A DNA stretch of 64,000 nucleotides from Nesterenkonia sphaerica (GTDB taxonomy: Bacteria; Actinomycetota; Actinomycetes; Actinomycetales; Micrococcaceae). Positions 18,875-28,298 of this stretch are shown in pieces. The notes beneath the pieces were generated by a model. That model saw only the letters and a program-made list of their open reading frames with translations, searched no databases and was not told the origin of the DNA. A program made the translations under genes and the position numbers. Location: assembly GCF_005771565.1 (NCBI RefSeq), contig NZ_VAWA01000005.1, positions 62,001 to 126,000 on the forward strand, given 5' to 3'. Position 1 is the first letter of the stretch, and the number at the start of each line of letters is the position of its first letter.

Positions 18875-20557
18875 ATGTCTGCTGCAGCCCAGTCCGCGAT
18901 GAAAGGGACCGGGATCGGCCGCGGCGTCGCCGTAGGCCCGGTGGCCAGAATGTCACCACCGCCGCTCCCGCCGCCAGCGGAGCCGAGTCTGCTGACACAT
19001 GAGCAGGAGTCCCAGCGGGTCACCGAGGCGATCGCCGCGGTCACCGCAGATCTGACCACCCGTGGGCAGACTGCGGGCGGTCAAGCTCAGGAGGTTCTCG
19101 ACGCGCAGGTCATGATGGCCCAGGACCCCACCGTGCAAGAGGCGGTGGAGACGCTCCTGGCGCAGGGCCAGACCGGTGAGTACGCAGTGCACACGGCGTT
19201 CGCGGAGATGGCCGAGACGCTTCAGGCCCTGGGCGGCTACCTCGGTGAACGCGCGGCCGACCTGCACGACGTCGCTGCCCGCGTGGTGGCGGCACTGCGC
19301 GGCGACCCGCCACCGGGTGTGCCGGACCCAGGGCACCCCTTCGTGCTGGTCGCACAGGACCTCGCTCCGGCTGACACTGCTCTGCTGGACCTGGACAAGG
19401 TCCTGGCGCTGGTGACCATCGAGGGAGGGCCCACCTCCCACACTGCGATCCTCGCTCGCGGGAAAGGCATCACCGCCGTGGTGGGCGTCGCTGAGGCCTC
19501 CCGATTAGCTGACGGTGACGAAGTGATCGTAGATGCCGCCAACTCAACGATCGTGGTGAGCCCCACCCAGGAGCAACGTGCCGAGGCCGCAGCCCGAGTG
19601 CAGGCTCGGGCGGCTGCGCAGGCTGCGCCGCTGACCGACGGTGCGCTGGCGGACGGCACCCCGGTCCCACTGTTGGCGAATCTCGGCACCCCGGAAAGCG
19701 CGGCCGAAGCCGTCCAGCTGGGGGCCGAGGGCGTAGGACTCTTCCGCACCGAGTTCTTGTTCCTCTCCTCTGAGTCCGCGCCCAGCGTGGAGGCCCAGCG
19801 GAAGGCGTATCAAGAGCTGCTGGAAGCGTTCCCCGGCAAGAAAGTGGTGGTCCGAGCACTGGATGCCGGAGCCGACAAACCATTGCCCTTCCTCAACGAT
19901 GCGGAGGAGGAGAACCCCGCCTTGGGACTGCGCGGCCTGCGCGCCCTGCTGACCAATGAAGAAGTGCTGCGTGATCAGCTCTCTGCGCTGGCCCAGGCGC
20001 AGGAGGTCACTTCTGCCGACCTGTGGGTGATGGCGCCGATGGTCTCCACAGTGGAGGAGACCGAGACATTCGCGAAGTTCGCCCACCAGCACGGGCTCAA
20101 GACCGCCGGAGTCATGGTGGAAGTGCCGTCATCTGCGCTGCTGGCCGAGCAGATCCTCAAGACGGCAGACTTCGCGTCCATCGGCACCAATGACCTCACT
20201 CAGTACACGATGGCCGCCGACCGGCTGCTCGGCTCAGTCGCCGGGCTTCAGGACCCCTGGCACCCCGCCGTGCTGAAGCTGGTCCGGGAGGTGGGGGCAG
20301 CCGGGACCGTCACCGGCAAACCGGTCGGTGTCTGCGGCGAGGCAGCTGCTGACCCCCTGCTGGCCGTGGTGCTGGTTGGGCTCGGTGTCACCTCGCTGTC
20401 CATGGCGCCGGCCGCTTTGGCCGATGTCCGCGCTGAGCTGCTGCGGTTCACCAAGGATCAGGCGCGCGCCATCGCCACAGCCGCTGTTTCCGCATCCACC
20501 GCGGCAGAGGCTCTCCAGGCCGCTCAACATACTGCTACCACCCTGACCAACGAGTGA
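18875..20557 (+). CDS. ptsI: PTS enzyme I (phosphoenolpyruvate-protein phosphotransferase)
   Basis: Enzyme I takes phosphate from PEP and passes it to HPr. The 560-residue product has the swivelling domain with active His189 in EGGPTSHTAILARGKG, and the PEP-binding barrel with GAEGVGLFRTEFLFL, the FASIGTNDLTQYTMAADR motif and the catalytic cysteine in GVCGEAAADP. Length is close to the usual 570. It begins five bases after ptsH, so the general PTS proteins are encoded together with the mannitol-specific ones. Confidence 0.96.
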   Translation: MSAAAQSAMKGTGIGRGVAVGPVARMSPPPLPPPAEPSLLTHEQESQRVTEAIAAVTADLTTRGQTAGGQAQEVLDAQVMMAQDPTVQEAVETLLAQGQTGEYAVHTAFAEMAETLQALGGYLGERAADLHDVAARVVAALRGDPPPGVPDPGHPFVLVAQDLAPADTALLDLDKVLALVTIEGGPTSHTAILARGKGITAVVGVAEASRLADGDEVIVDAANSTIVVSPTQEQRAEAAARVQARAAAQAAPLTDGALADGTPVPLLANLGTPESAAEAVQLGAEGVGLFRTEFLFLSSESAPSVEAQRKAYQELLEAFPGKKVVVRALDAGADKPLPFLNDAEEENPALGLRGLRALLTNEEVLRDQLSALAQAQEVTSADLWVMAPMVSTVEETETFAKFAHQHGLKTAGVMVEVPSSALLAEQILKTADFASIGTNDLTQYTMAADRLLGSVAGLQDPWHPAVLKLVREVGAAGTVTGKPVGVCGEAAADPLLAVVLVGLGVTSLSMAPAALADVRAELLRFTKDQARAIATAAVSASTAAEALQAAQHTATTLTNE

Positions 20558-20570
20558 AAAGGGCATACCC

Positions 20571-22631
20571 ATGACGACGTCGTCATCCGACTCCACGTCC
20601 GCAGCTGCCTCCCAGCCGGGGCGGTTCCGCGTCGGAGTCCAAAAGTTCGGATCCTTCCTCTCCGGCATGATCATGCCGAACATTCCCGCGCTCATCGCCT
20701 GGGGCATTGTCACCGCTGTGGTCGTCAATGTCTCCGAATTCACCGAAGCAGGATGGGAACCCACCAACGCGCTGGCGGGGGTCATCTTCCCGATGATCCA
20801 CTACCTGCTGCCCATACTGATCGCCATGCAGGGCGGTCGGCTGATCTACGAGACGCGTGGAGCCGTCGTCGGGGCTGTGGCCGCAGTGGGCGTCATCGTC
20901 GGATCAGACCACATTATCGACCAGTTCAATGCTGCGCTGCCGGCCGGTGAGGATCAGCTCGGGTACGTGCACATGTTCATCGGCGCCATGCTCATGGGGC
21001 CCCTGTCCGCGTGGCTGATGAAAAAGCTCGACGCCGTCTGGGAGGGCAAGATCAAGCCCGGCTTCGAGATGCTGGTCAATATGTTCTCCGCGGGCATTCT
21101 CGGATTCCTGCTGCTCGCGGTCGGCTTCTTTGTCATGGCACCGCCGATCAACTGGCTGATGGCCGCCCTCGGCACCGGCGTGGAGTGGCTGATCGACAAC
21201 AGCCTGCTCCCGCTGACCTCCGTGCTCATCGAGCCGGCCAAGGTGTTCTTCCTCAACAACGCCATCAACCACGGTGTGCTGACCCCCTTGGGAACCCAGC
21301 AGGCCGACGCTCAAGGAAGCTCGATCCTGTTCCTGCTGGAGGCGAACCCCGGGCCCGGACTGGGCCTGCTGCTGGCATTCTCGGTCTTCGGGGTCGGGGC
21401 GGCGAAGGCCACCGCCCCAGGTGCTGCGCTGATCCACTTCGTCGGCGGGATCCATGAGGTCTACTTCCCCTACGTGCTGATGAAGCCGGCCCTGCTGCTG
21501 GCCATGGTGGCCGGCGGCATGACGGGCGTGACCACCAACATGCTCCTGGGTGTGGGCCTGCAGGCCCCCGCGGCCCCGGGTTCAATCATCGCTGTCTATG
21601 TCCAGTCCCTCGGCGGGGGTGTGGGCAATGTGGTCGGAGTGACATTCGGCTGGGTGCTCTCTGCGGGGGTCACCTTCGCAGTGGCCGCGGTGATCCTGTT
21701 GTCCTCCCGCAAGCGAGACATGGAGCTGGGAGATCAGTTCTCCGCAGCTATCGCGAAGACTGAGGCGGCCAAGGGCAAGAGCTCCTCAGCGCTGGCCAGT
21801 CTCAGCGCCGGCGTGCCGAGCGCGGCCGCCGATCGGATCCGCACCATCTACTTCGCCTGTGACGCCGGCATGGGATCCTCCGCCATGGGTGCCTCAGTGT
21901 TGCGGAACAAGCTCTCGGCTGCCGGGATCAGTGACGTCTACGTCACGAACAAGGCGATCTCATCCCTCCCGGGTGACGCTGACCTCGTCATCACCCAGCA
22001 GACGCTGACCGAGCGGGCCCGGCCCAAGGAGCCGCAGGCCATCCACGTCTCAGTGAACAATTTCATGAACGCCCCGGAGTATGACGAGGTGGTGGAGTTG
22101 GTCCAACAGAGCGGAGACGACCAGGCGGTTGCCGCCGGTTCCGAAGCCCCGGCTTCGTCAGCTGAGCACGCCAGCGGTACCCGCACCGCCGTGGAGCCAC
22201 GGGTGCTGACTCAGGACCGGATTCGGATCCGCGCCGGTTCCGCCACGCAGGAGGAGGCGCTGCGCGAGGCCCAGGAGATCCTTGTCTCCGCCGGTGCCGT
22301 CACAGGGGACTATCTCCAGGCGATGCGTGACCGGGAGGCAACGGCATCCACCTATATGGGAAGCGGACTTGCGATCCCTCACGGGACCAATGAGGCGAAG
22401 TCCAGCATCAAGTCCAGTGCCCTCTCGGTAGTCCGCTATGACGGCGGCGTCGACTGGGCGGGTGACCAGGTGAGGTTCGTGGTCGGCATCGCGGGAGTCG
22501 GGGATGAGCACCTGCAGTTGCTGGCCCGAATAGCAGAACTGTTCTCCGACGAGTCCAAGGTGGCTCAGCTGGAGGCCGCCGCCTCAGAGGCCGAACTCCA
22601 CGCACTGCTCAGCGGTGTGAACGACAACTGA
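20571..22631 (+). CDS. mtlA: PTS mannitol transporter, fused EIICBA
   Basis: MtlA imports mannitol and releases it inside as mannitol 1-phosphate. The 686-residue product has the membrane EIIC domain at about residues 15-390, the EIIB domain with phosphorylated Cys430 in YFACDAGMGSSAMG, and the EIIA domain with His604 in GLAIPHGTNEAKSS. All three are on one chain as in E. coli, whereas many Gram-positives split off EIIA. A linker rich in Ala, Ser and Glu at about residues 515-545 joins B and A. It lies 13 bases after ptsI. Confidence 0.96.
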   Translation: MTTSSSDSTSAAASQPGRFRVGVQKFGSFLSGMIMPNIPALIAWGIVTAVVVNVSEFTEAGWEPTNALAGVIFPMIHYLLPILIAMQGGRLIYETRGAVVGAVAAVGVIVGSDHIIDQFNAALPAGEDQLGYVHMFIGAMLMGPLSAWLMKKLDAVWEGKIKPGFEMLVNMFSAGILGFLLLAVGFFVMAPPINWLMAALGTGVEWLIDNSLLPLTSVLIEPAKVFFLNNAINHGVLTPLGTQQADAQGSSILFLLEANPGPGLGLLLAFSVFGVGAAKATAPGAALIHFVGGIHEVYFPYVLMKPALLLAMVAGGMTGVTTNMLLGVGLQAPAAPGSIIAVYVQSLGGGVGNVVGVTFGWVLSAGVTFAVAAVILLSSRKRDMELGDQFSAAIAKTEAAKGKSSSALASLSAGVPSAAADRIRTIYFACDAGMGSSAMGASVLRNKLSAAGISDVYVTNKAISSLPGDADLVITQQTLTERARPKEPQAIHVSVNNFMNAPEYDEVVELVQQSGDDQAVAAGSEAPASSAEHASGTRTAVEPRVLTQDRIRIRAGSATQEEALREAQEILVSAGAVTGDYLQAMRDREATASTYMGSGLAIPHGTNEAKSSIKSSALSVVRYDGGVDWAGDQVRFVVGIAGVGDEHLQLLARIAELFSDESKVAQLEAAASEAELHALLSGVNDN

Positions 22632-22647
22632 CCCGCCCACCAGCACA

Positions 22648-22708
22648 GCGTCTCCGGATGTGGGAAACTTCAGTACTTTCGCGCCGAGTTTCCCACATCC
22701 CGAGACGC
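22648..22708. repeat. Imperfect palindrome, copy 1 (dispersed repeat / terminator)
   Basis: Arms at 22648-22669 and 22687-22708 (22 bases each) pair with one mismatch at arm position 8, around a 17-base loop. The core reads GCGTCTCCGGATGTGGGAAA. The same element occurs in reverse orientation at 39211-39271. It lies between mtlA and mtlD and could reduce expression of mtlD. Confidence 0.8.
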
Positions 22709-22746
22709 CCTAACGGGTTCTATCACCAAACATGGGGGAGACAAGC

Positions 22747-23904
22747 ATGAAGGCAGTTCACTTCGGGGCCGGGAACATCGGACGCGGGTTCGTCGGCGTG
22801 CTGCTGCACCAGGCCGGGTACGAGGTGGTGTTCTCCGACGTCGCCGCGGCGTTGGTGGATGCCCTCAACGCGGCGGATTCCTACACAGTGCGCGAGGCCG
22901 GTGAGGGCGGGCGGGACACCACCGTGACCGGGTTCCGGGCTATCAACAGCGCTGCCGAACCGCAGGCTGTGGCGCAGGAAGTCGCCGAGGCGCACCTGGT
23001 GACCACCGCGGTGGGTCCCGGTGTGCTGAAGTTTATTGCCCAGCACATCGTGGACGGTCTCCAACTGCGTTCGGCACAGCTGCCGCCGCTGCAGGTCATG
23101 GCCTGCGAGAACGCCGTGCGAGCCACCGACACTTTGCGCGGGGAGGTCGAACGACTGGCCGGGTCGCAGTGGCCCCAGCTGCGCGCAAAGGCCACCTTCG
23201 CCAATACCGCTGTGGACCGGATCGTGCCCGGTCAGTCCGGCGACACAGGAGTCGACGTCACCGTGGAACCCTTCTATGAATGGGTCATCGAGTCCGCGCC
23301 TTTCGGTGGTGACCGCCCGCAGATCCCCGGAGTCCACTTCGTCCCGGATCTCGAGCCCTACATTGAGCGCAAGCTCTTCACGGTCAACACCGGACATGCT
23401 TCGGCGGCCTACTTGGGCAGCGCCGCCGGCCACACAACAATTGCCGCTTCGCTCGCCGATCCACAGGTCAGCGGAGGGGTGGAGGCCGCGCTGCGGGAGA
23501 CCTCCGCCCTGCTGGTCGCCAAGCACGGTTTCAGCGCCGCCGATATGGCCGAATACCGGGCGGCCATTCTGCAACGGTTCCGCAATCCCGCACTTCCGGA
23601 CACCACCACTCGCGTGGGACGGCAACCGTTGCGCAAGCTTTCCCGGAAGGAACGGTTCATCGCGCCAGCCGCTGAGGCGGCCGAGCTAGGGATGGGGGTC
23701 GATGGCCTGCTGGCGGCGATCAGCGCAGCCCTGACATTCCACGCTCCGGAGGATGACGAGGCGGCGCAGCTGCAGCGCGCCCTGGCGGAGGTGCACCAAG
23801 GATCAGTCACAGCCGATGAATTCACCGCTGAGATCACCGGTTTAGGGCCGGAGCACCCCCTGTTCCCGCGCATCCGTGAGGAAGTACGCCGCTGCGCTGG
23901 GTAG
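22747..23904 (+). CDS. mtlD: Mannitol-1-phosphate 5-dehydrogenase
   Basis: MtlD oxidises mannitol 1-phosphate to fructose 6-phosphate with NAD. The 385-residue product starts MKAVHFGAGNIGRGFVG, where residues 7-14 are the NAD-binding glycine loop, and later has MACENAVRAT, NTAVDRIVPG and FTVNTGHASAAYLG, all typical of the family. ATG 22747 follows a GGGGGAG site and is preferred over ATG 22732. Although it is in line with mtlA, a palindromic repeat separates the two. Confidence 0.95.
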   Translation: MKAVHFGAGNIGRGFVGVLLHQAGYEVVFSDVAAALVDALNAADSYTVREAGEGGRDTTVTGFRAINSAAEPQAVAQEVAEAHLVTTAVGPGVLKFIAQHIVDGLQLRSAQLPPLQVMACENAVRATDTLRGEVERLAGSQWPQLRAKATFANTAVDRIVPGQSGDTGVDVTVEPFYEWVIESAPFGGDRPQIPGVHFVPDLEPYIERKLFTVNTGHASAAYLGSAAGHTTIAASLADPQVSGGVEAALRETSALLVAKHGFSAADMAEYRAAILQRFRNPALPDTTTRVGRQPLRKLSRKERFIAPAAEAAELGMGVDGLLAAISAALTFHAPEDDEAAQLQRALAEVHQGSVTADEFTAEITGLGPEHPLFPRIREEVRRCAG

Positions 23905-23913
23905 GCTGGACCG

Positions 23914-24801
23914 GTGCACGCACCACTGTGGGACGCCGACTCACCGAACACCGTGATCGCCGGAGACAACCTCCCAGTACTCGAAACCCTCCCGGCCGGG
24001 TCCTTCCAGCTGATCTGCATCGATCCGCCGTTCAACACCGGACGGACCCAGCGGGCCCAGCGCATCCGCACCGTCCGCTCCGCGGCGGGCGACCGGGTGG
24101 GATTCAAGGGGCAGACCTACCAGACTCTCCGGGGGGCGCTGACCGCCTACGACGACACGTTTATCAGCTACTGGGACTTCCTGGCACCCCGGCTTGAACA
24201 GGCATGGAGGCTGTTGGCTGCGACCGGCACGCTGTACCTGCACCTGGACTATCGTGAGGTCCACTACGCCAAAGTCATGCTGGATGCGCTCTTCGGCAGG
24301 GAATGCTTCCTCAACGAGATCATCTGGGCCTACGACTACGGCGCTCGGGCCAAACGCCGCTGGCCCACCAAGCACGACAATATTCTGGTCTACGTCAAAG
24401 ACCCCAAGAAGTACCATTTCAACAGTGACGAGGTGGACCGGGAGCCCTATATGGCACCGGGTCTGGTGACCGCAGAGAAGGTCGCCCGCGGGAAGCTTCC
24501 CACTGACGTGTGGTGGCACACCATCGTCGCCCCCAACGCCCGGGAACGCACCGGATACCCCACCCAGAAGCCGGTCGGTGTGCTCAAGCGCATTGTGGCC
24601 GCCTCCAGCCGCCCCGGGGACTGGGTGCTCGACTTCTTTGCCGGATCCGGAACCACCGGAGCCGCCGCCGCAGAGCTGAACCGGAAGTACCTGCTGATTG
24701 ACTCCCACACAGAGGCCATTGACGTGATGCGCAGACGCCTGTCACGCACGACGCCGCCTCCGCAGTTCCTGACTGCCGACGGCGAGTTGGCGGCCACGTG
24801 A
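23914..24801 (+). CDS. Orphan site-specific DNA methyltransferase (N6-adenine or N4-cytosine), beta class order
   Basis: This enzyme transfers a methyl group from SAM to an exocyclic amine of adenine or cytosine in DNA. The 295-residue product has the catalytic motif IDPPFNTGR at residues 36-44 ahead of the SAM-binding motif DFFAGSGTTGAAAAE at about 240-254, the beta-class order. A variable segment of about 150 residues between them would recognise the target. There is no restriction enzyme next to it, so it is a solitary methylase. It starts with GTG nine bases after mtlD and carries the rplM promoter in its 3' end. Confidence 0.85.
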   Translation: MHAPLWDADSPNTVIAGDNLPVLETLPAGSFQLICIDPPFNTGRTQRAQRIRTVRSAAGDRVGFKGQTYQTLRGALTAYDDTFISYWDFLAPRLEQAWRLLAATGTLYLHLDYREVHYAKVMLDALFGRECFLNEIIWAYDYGARAKRRWPTKHDNILVYVKDPKKYHFNSDEVDREPYMAPGLVTAEKVARGKLPTDVWWHTIVAPNARERTGYPTQKPVGVLKRIVAASSRPGDWVLDFFAGSGTTGAAAAELNRKYLLIDSHTEAIDVMRRRLSRTTPPPQFLTADGELAAT

Positions 24802-24816
24802 GCAACCGGGTATAGT
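24787..24816 (+). promoter_or_regulatory. Promoter of rplM-rpsI
   Basis: TTGGCG (24787-24792) and TATAGT (24811-24816) have an 18-base spacer. The -35 overlaps the last codons of the methyltransferase. The RNA would carry a leader of nearly 300 bases. Confidence 0.6.
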
Positions 24817-24822
24817 CAAGGG

Positions 24823-25118
24823 TTGTTGTGCGTGTCCAGACCTGCCTGGATTCGTGTTGAGGCGGTCCAGTTGCATGGCCGTCAAGCCTCCACGAACCTC
24901 GCGGGAGACAACGGGCCCCGAATCTTCCCGGCCCTCACCCGGGAATCGGGCAGCGCGCTGAAAACCGCAGCCGCCCCGGCGGCTGTCACCTGAAGGGTGC
25001 GGAAACTGCCGTTTCTGCGTCCGAGACCAAGTGCATCACGCGCTGAAAGGCAGCGGATCTCACCCGCCGCCCCCACGCTGCGTGAACCGTAGAACACCGA
25101 CCGTAAGGCATACCAACC
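24823..25118 (+). other. Long 5' leader of rplM
   Basis: About 295 bases lie between the promoter and the rplM GTG without a supported ORF. Several GC-rich complementary stretches (for example around 24910-24960) could fold. Leaders of rplM are known to carry autoregulatory structures in other bacteria; whether this one does is inference. Confidence 0.35.
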
Positions 25119-25562
25119 GTGCGTACGTACACCCCCAAAGAAGGCGACGCCGACCCGCAGTGGCACATCATCGATGCCACTGATGTGGTCCTGGGCCGTC
25201 TTGCCTCGCAGGCTGCTCAGCTGCTGCGCGGCAAGCACAAGCCGACCTTCGCCCCCCACCAGGACATGGGCGATTTTGTGATCATCATCAACGCTGAGAA
25301 AGTCGCCGTCACCGGTGACAAGGCAGCGAAGAAGACCTACTACCGCCACTCCGGCTTCCCCGGCGGCATCACCTCGATCAACTTCGAGCAGATGGTTCAG
25401 CGCCACCCCACCCGCGCAGTGGAGCAGGCCGTCAAAGGCATGATTCCGCACAACAAGCTCGGGGCCGCACAGCTGACTAAGCTGCGCGTCTACGCTGGCA
25501 GCGAGCACCCGCACGCCGCCCAGCAGCCGAAGCCGTTCGAGATTACCCAGGTCGCCCAGTAA
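25119..25562 (+). CDS. rplM: 50S ribosomal protein L13
   Basis: L13 is an early 50S assembly protein. The 147-residue product starts with GTG ([20 protein letters not shown]) and contains [20 protein letters not shown] and the [12 protein letters not shown] motif, ending with a [17 protein letters not shown] segment. Length is normal. It forms a two-gene operon with rpsI, as in nearly all bacteria. Confidence 0.97.
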   Translation: MRTYTPKEGDADPQWHIIDATDVVLGRLASQAAQLLRGKHKPTFAPHQDMGDFVIIINAEKVAVTGDKAAKKTYYRHSGFPGGITSINFEQMVQRHPTRAVEQAVKGMIPHNKLGAAQLTKLRVYAGSEHPHAAQQPKPFEITQVAQ

Positions 25563-25596
25563 TTCGGGCCCGACTCTAGACACCTTTAGGAGAACC

Positions 25597-26097
25597 GTGG
25601 CTCAGAACACTGAAGAGCTTACTGACACCGAGGAGCTGACAAGCTTCACCTCGGAATCGACCCCGACCACCTCGGCCGACGAGGCGCCTGCTGAGCGTGC
25701 CCCACTGACCGTGCCCGGTGCAGCCATCGGCCGCCGCAAGCGCGCCCGCGCCCGGGTGCGCATCGTGCCCGGCACCGGTAAGTGGACGCTCAACGGCCGC
25801 AGCCTGGAAGACTACTTCCCGAACAAGCTGCACCAGCAGGAGGTCAACGACCCGTTCACCCTGCTGGGCCTCAATGATGCCTACGACGTCATCGCCCGCA
25901 TTGACGGCGGCGGACCCTCCGGTCAGGCCGGTGCGCTGCGCTTGGGCATTTCCCGGGCGCTGAACAGCATCGACCGCGACCACAACCGTCCGGCACTGAA
26001 GAAGGCAGGCTTCCTCACCCGCGACGCCCGCGCCGTGGAGCGGAAGAAGGCCGGTCTCAAGAAGGCCCGTAAGGCTCCGCAGTACTCCAAGCGCTGA
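25597..26097 (+). CDS. rpsI: 30S ribosomal protein S9 with N-terminal extension
   Basis: S9 lies in the 30S head with its C-terminal tail reaching the P-site tRNA. The product has 166 residues, starting with GTG after a TTTAGGAG site. The first 45 or so residues are an acidic, Thr- and Ser-rich extension; the core then starts [15 protein letters not shown] and ends with the conserved tail RKAPQYSKR. The usual S9 is about 130 residues. A terminator follows. Confidence 0.96.
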   Translation: MAQNTEELTDTEELTSFTSESTPTTSADEAPAERAPLTVPGAAIGRRKRARARVRIVPGTGKWTLNGRSLEDYFPNKLHQQEVNDPFTLLGLNDAYDVIARIDGGGPSGQAGALRLGISRALNSIDRDHNRPALKKAGFLTRDARAVERKKAGLKKARKAPQYSKR

Positions 26098-26113
26098 TCC
26101 CTCAGTGACGATG

Positions 26114-26147
26114 AAATGCCCCGTTCGGCTCCCCGAGCGGGGCATTT
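26114..26147 (+). terminator. Hairpin terminator after rpsI
   Basis: AAATGCCCCG pairs with CGGGGCATTT, and an inner TCGG/CCGA pairing closes a four-base loop. It ends in TTT and lies 17 bases after the rpsI stop. Confidence 0.85.
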
Positions 26148-26174
26148 CGCGTCCTTGGGGGCCGATGACATGCG

Positions 26175-26822
26175 GTGCCCGTGATTGAGGTCATTCTGAC
26201 TGGGCTGTGGCTTGGGTTGGTGTTCAATGCGGCTCCAGGACCGGTGTTCACTGAATCGCTGCGCCGGGGGGTCCGGGAGGGCTTTGGACCCGCCTTGGCC
26301 GTGCAGGTGGGCTCGCTGGTCGGCGACGCCGCCTGGGCGGTGCTCGGTTTGGCTGGCGCAGCGGCACTGCTGACTCAGCCGCAGCTGCATATCCCGATCA
26401 CCGTGGGCGGGTGCATCGTGCTTCTGGTGCTGGGACTCCAGGGAGTCCGGGACGCAGTCGCACCGAAATCCCGGCCGGCGGCAGCGCAAACGACCCGCGG
26501 CGGTCTGCTCCGGGGACCGCTGGGCGCAGGCGCCCTTATCTCTCTGGCCAGCGTCTGGAACGTGGTCTACTGGGCCGGGGCGGGGGGCGCCGTCGGCGGT
26601 GCGCTCGGTGATCAGGCCCCCATCGTGCCGCTGCTGGTCTTCTTCGCTGCGTTCATGAGCTCCTCGGTGATCTGGTGCTTTGTGTGTGCGGGTCTGATCG
26701 CGGGGCTGCGCCGGGCGGTGAGTCAGCTGTGGACGCGGATTATCGAAGGTGGGGCCGGTGCCGCACTGATCGTGATGGCTGTCCTGCTGCTCGTCCAAGC
26801 ACTGCAGGCAGTGTCCAGCTGA
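26175..26822 (+). CDS. LysE/RhtB-family amino-acid exporter
   Basis: LysE-family proteins export amino acids or their analogues through the cytoplasmic membrane. The 215-residue product has about six membrane segments and the family start region [20 protein letters not shown], with the conserved N-AAPGP turn at about residues 18-23, followed by [13 protein letters not shown]. The GTG start is the best available, and no strong ribosome site was seen. The substrate cannot be told from sequence. It stands alone between rpsI and glmM. Confidence 0.8.
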   Translation: MPVIEVILTGLWLGLVFNAAPGPVFTESLRRGVREGFGPALAVQVGSLVGDAAWAVLGLAGAAALLTQPQLHIPITVGGCIVLLVLGLQGVRDAVAPKSRPAAAQTTRGGLLRGPLGAGALISLASVWNVVYWAGAGGAVGGALGDQAPIVPLLVFFAAFMSSSVIWCFVCAGLIAGLRRAVSQLWTRIIEGGAGAALIVMAVLLLVQALQAVSS

Positions 26823-26914
26823 CCTGGAGCTGCGTTACGGATTGGTACCGAAATGCGATTCCCCGCACACGGAGCGAGCGATTTTCCGCGGTGGGGGTTA
26901 GACTCACCTCCAAT

Positions 26915-28267
26915 ATGACCAGATTGTTTGGAACCGACGGGGTGCGCGGAGAGGCCAATGGGCTGCTGACCGCGGACCTGGCCCTTCGTCTCTCCCAGGC
27001 CGCCGCAGTGGTGCTGGGCCATCGGCGCACTCCCGCCGATAAGCGTCCGGTGGCGGTGCTTGCCCGCGACCCACGAGTCTCCGGCGAGTTTCTCTCCGCC
27101 GCCGTGGAGGCAGGGCTCGCGTCCTCCGGCGTCGACGTCTACGACGCGGGAGTGTTGCCCACCCCAGCGGCCGCGTTCCTGGTCGCTGACTTCGGCGCCG
27201 ACTTTGGCGTCATGATCTCCGCCTCCCACAATCCCGCACCCGACAACGGCATCAAGTTCCTCGGTGCTGGAGGCCACAAACTCGACGACGCCGTCGAGGA
27301 GGAGATCGAGGCGCAGATGGGGCACCCCCCGCTGCTGCCGATAGGGCCCGACGTAGGACGGGTCCAACGATTCTCCGACGCAGAGGACCGTTACGTGGTC
27401 CACCTGCTCCAATCGCTGGGCGGAGTGCGGCTCGAGGGCCTGAAGATCGTGCTTGACTGCGCCCATGGAGCCGCCAGTGGCTGTTCTCCGGAGGCTTTCG
27501 CTGCTGCCGGAGCTGAGATTGTGGTCATCGGCGCTGAGCCTGACGGACTGAATATCAATGACGGGTACGGCTCGACGCATCTGCAGCGTCTGCAGGAAAC
27601 AGTGGTCGCCCAGCGCGCCCATCTGGGTATCGCCCATGACGGGGACGCCGACCGCTGCCTGGCGGTGGACCATACCGGGGACCTGGTCGACGGCGACCAG
27701 ATCATGGGGGTGCTGGCGCTGGCGCTCAAGGAGGCCGGCGCGCTGAAGGACAATACCCTCGCGGTGACGGTAATGAGCAATCTGGGCCTCAAATTGGGCA
27801 TGGCCGCGGCCGGAATCCAGCTGGTGGAGACCGCAGTCGGCGACCGTTACGTCCTCGAGGCCATGCGCGCCGGCGGCTATTCACTCGGCGGCGAGCAGTC
27901 AGGGCACCTCATCTTCGCCGACTACGCCACCACCGGCGACGGCGTCCTGACCGGCCTGCAGCTTGCGGCCCGGGTCGCGGCCACCGGCAAGCCCCTGCGG
28001 ACGCTGAGCGACGAGGCGATGACGCGGCTTCCTCAGGTCTTGGTCAACGTCAGGGGAGTGGACAAAGCGAAGGTGAAGACGCACCAGGCGGTCCAGCAGG
28101 CGGTCAACGCCGCTGAGACACGACTGGGGGAGCACGGCAGAGTGCTGCTGCGGCCCTCGGGCACCGAGCCGGTGGTGCGGGTGATGGTGGAAGCGCCCAC
28201 CGCGGACCTCGCCCACACGGAATCCCAAGTCCTGGCTGACGTGGTCAAATCCGAGCTGGCCCTCTGA
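26915..28267 (+). CDS. glmM: Phosphoglucosamine mutase
   Basis: GlmM converts glucosamine 6-phosphate to glucosamine 1-phosphate for UDP-GlcNAc and cell-wall synthesis. The 450-residue product starts [16 protein letters not shown] and has the phosphorylated Ser104 in [16 protein letters not shown], the metal loop [11 protein letters not shown] near residue 245 and the phosphate-binding [14 protein letters not shown] near the C-terminus. TAGACT at 26899-26904 lies just upstream, leaving almost no leader. glmS, the preceding step, is at 32836. Confidence 0.97.
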   Translation: MTRLFGTDGVRGEANGLLTADLALRLSQAAAVVLGHRRTPADKRPVAVLARDPRVSGEFLSAAVEAGLASSGVDVYDAGVLPTPAAAFLVADFGADFGVMISASHNPAPDNGIKFLGAGGHKLDDAVEEEIEAQMGHPPLLPIGPDVGRVQRFSDAEDRYVVHLLQSLGGVRLEGLKIVLDCAHGAASGCSPEAFAAAGAEIVVIGAEPDGLNINDGYGSTHLQRLQETVVAQRAHLGIAHDGDADRCLAVDHTGDLVDGDQIMGVLALALKEAGALKDNTLAVTVMSNLGLKLGMAAAGIQLVETAVGDRYVLEAMRAGGYSLGGEQSGHLIFADYATTGDGVLTGLQLAARVAATGKPLRTLSDEAMTRLPQVLVNVRGVDKAKVKTHQAVQQAVNAAETRLGEHGRVLLRPSGTEPVVRVMVEAPTADLAHTESQVLADVVKSELAL

Positions 28268-28298
28268 ACCACCCGCGCAGCGGCCGGAAGCACGCTCT

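Noticed and set aside
22648-22708. CRISPR repeat
   Set aside because: Only single palindromic copies in two places, no spacer array and no cas genes.
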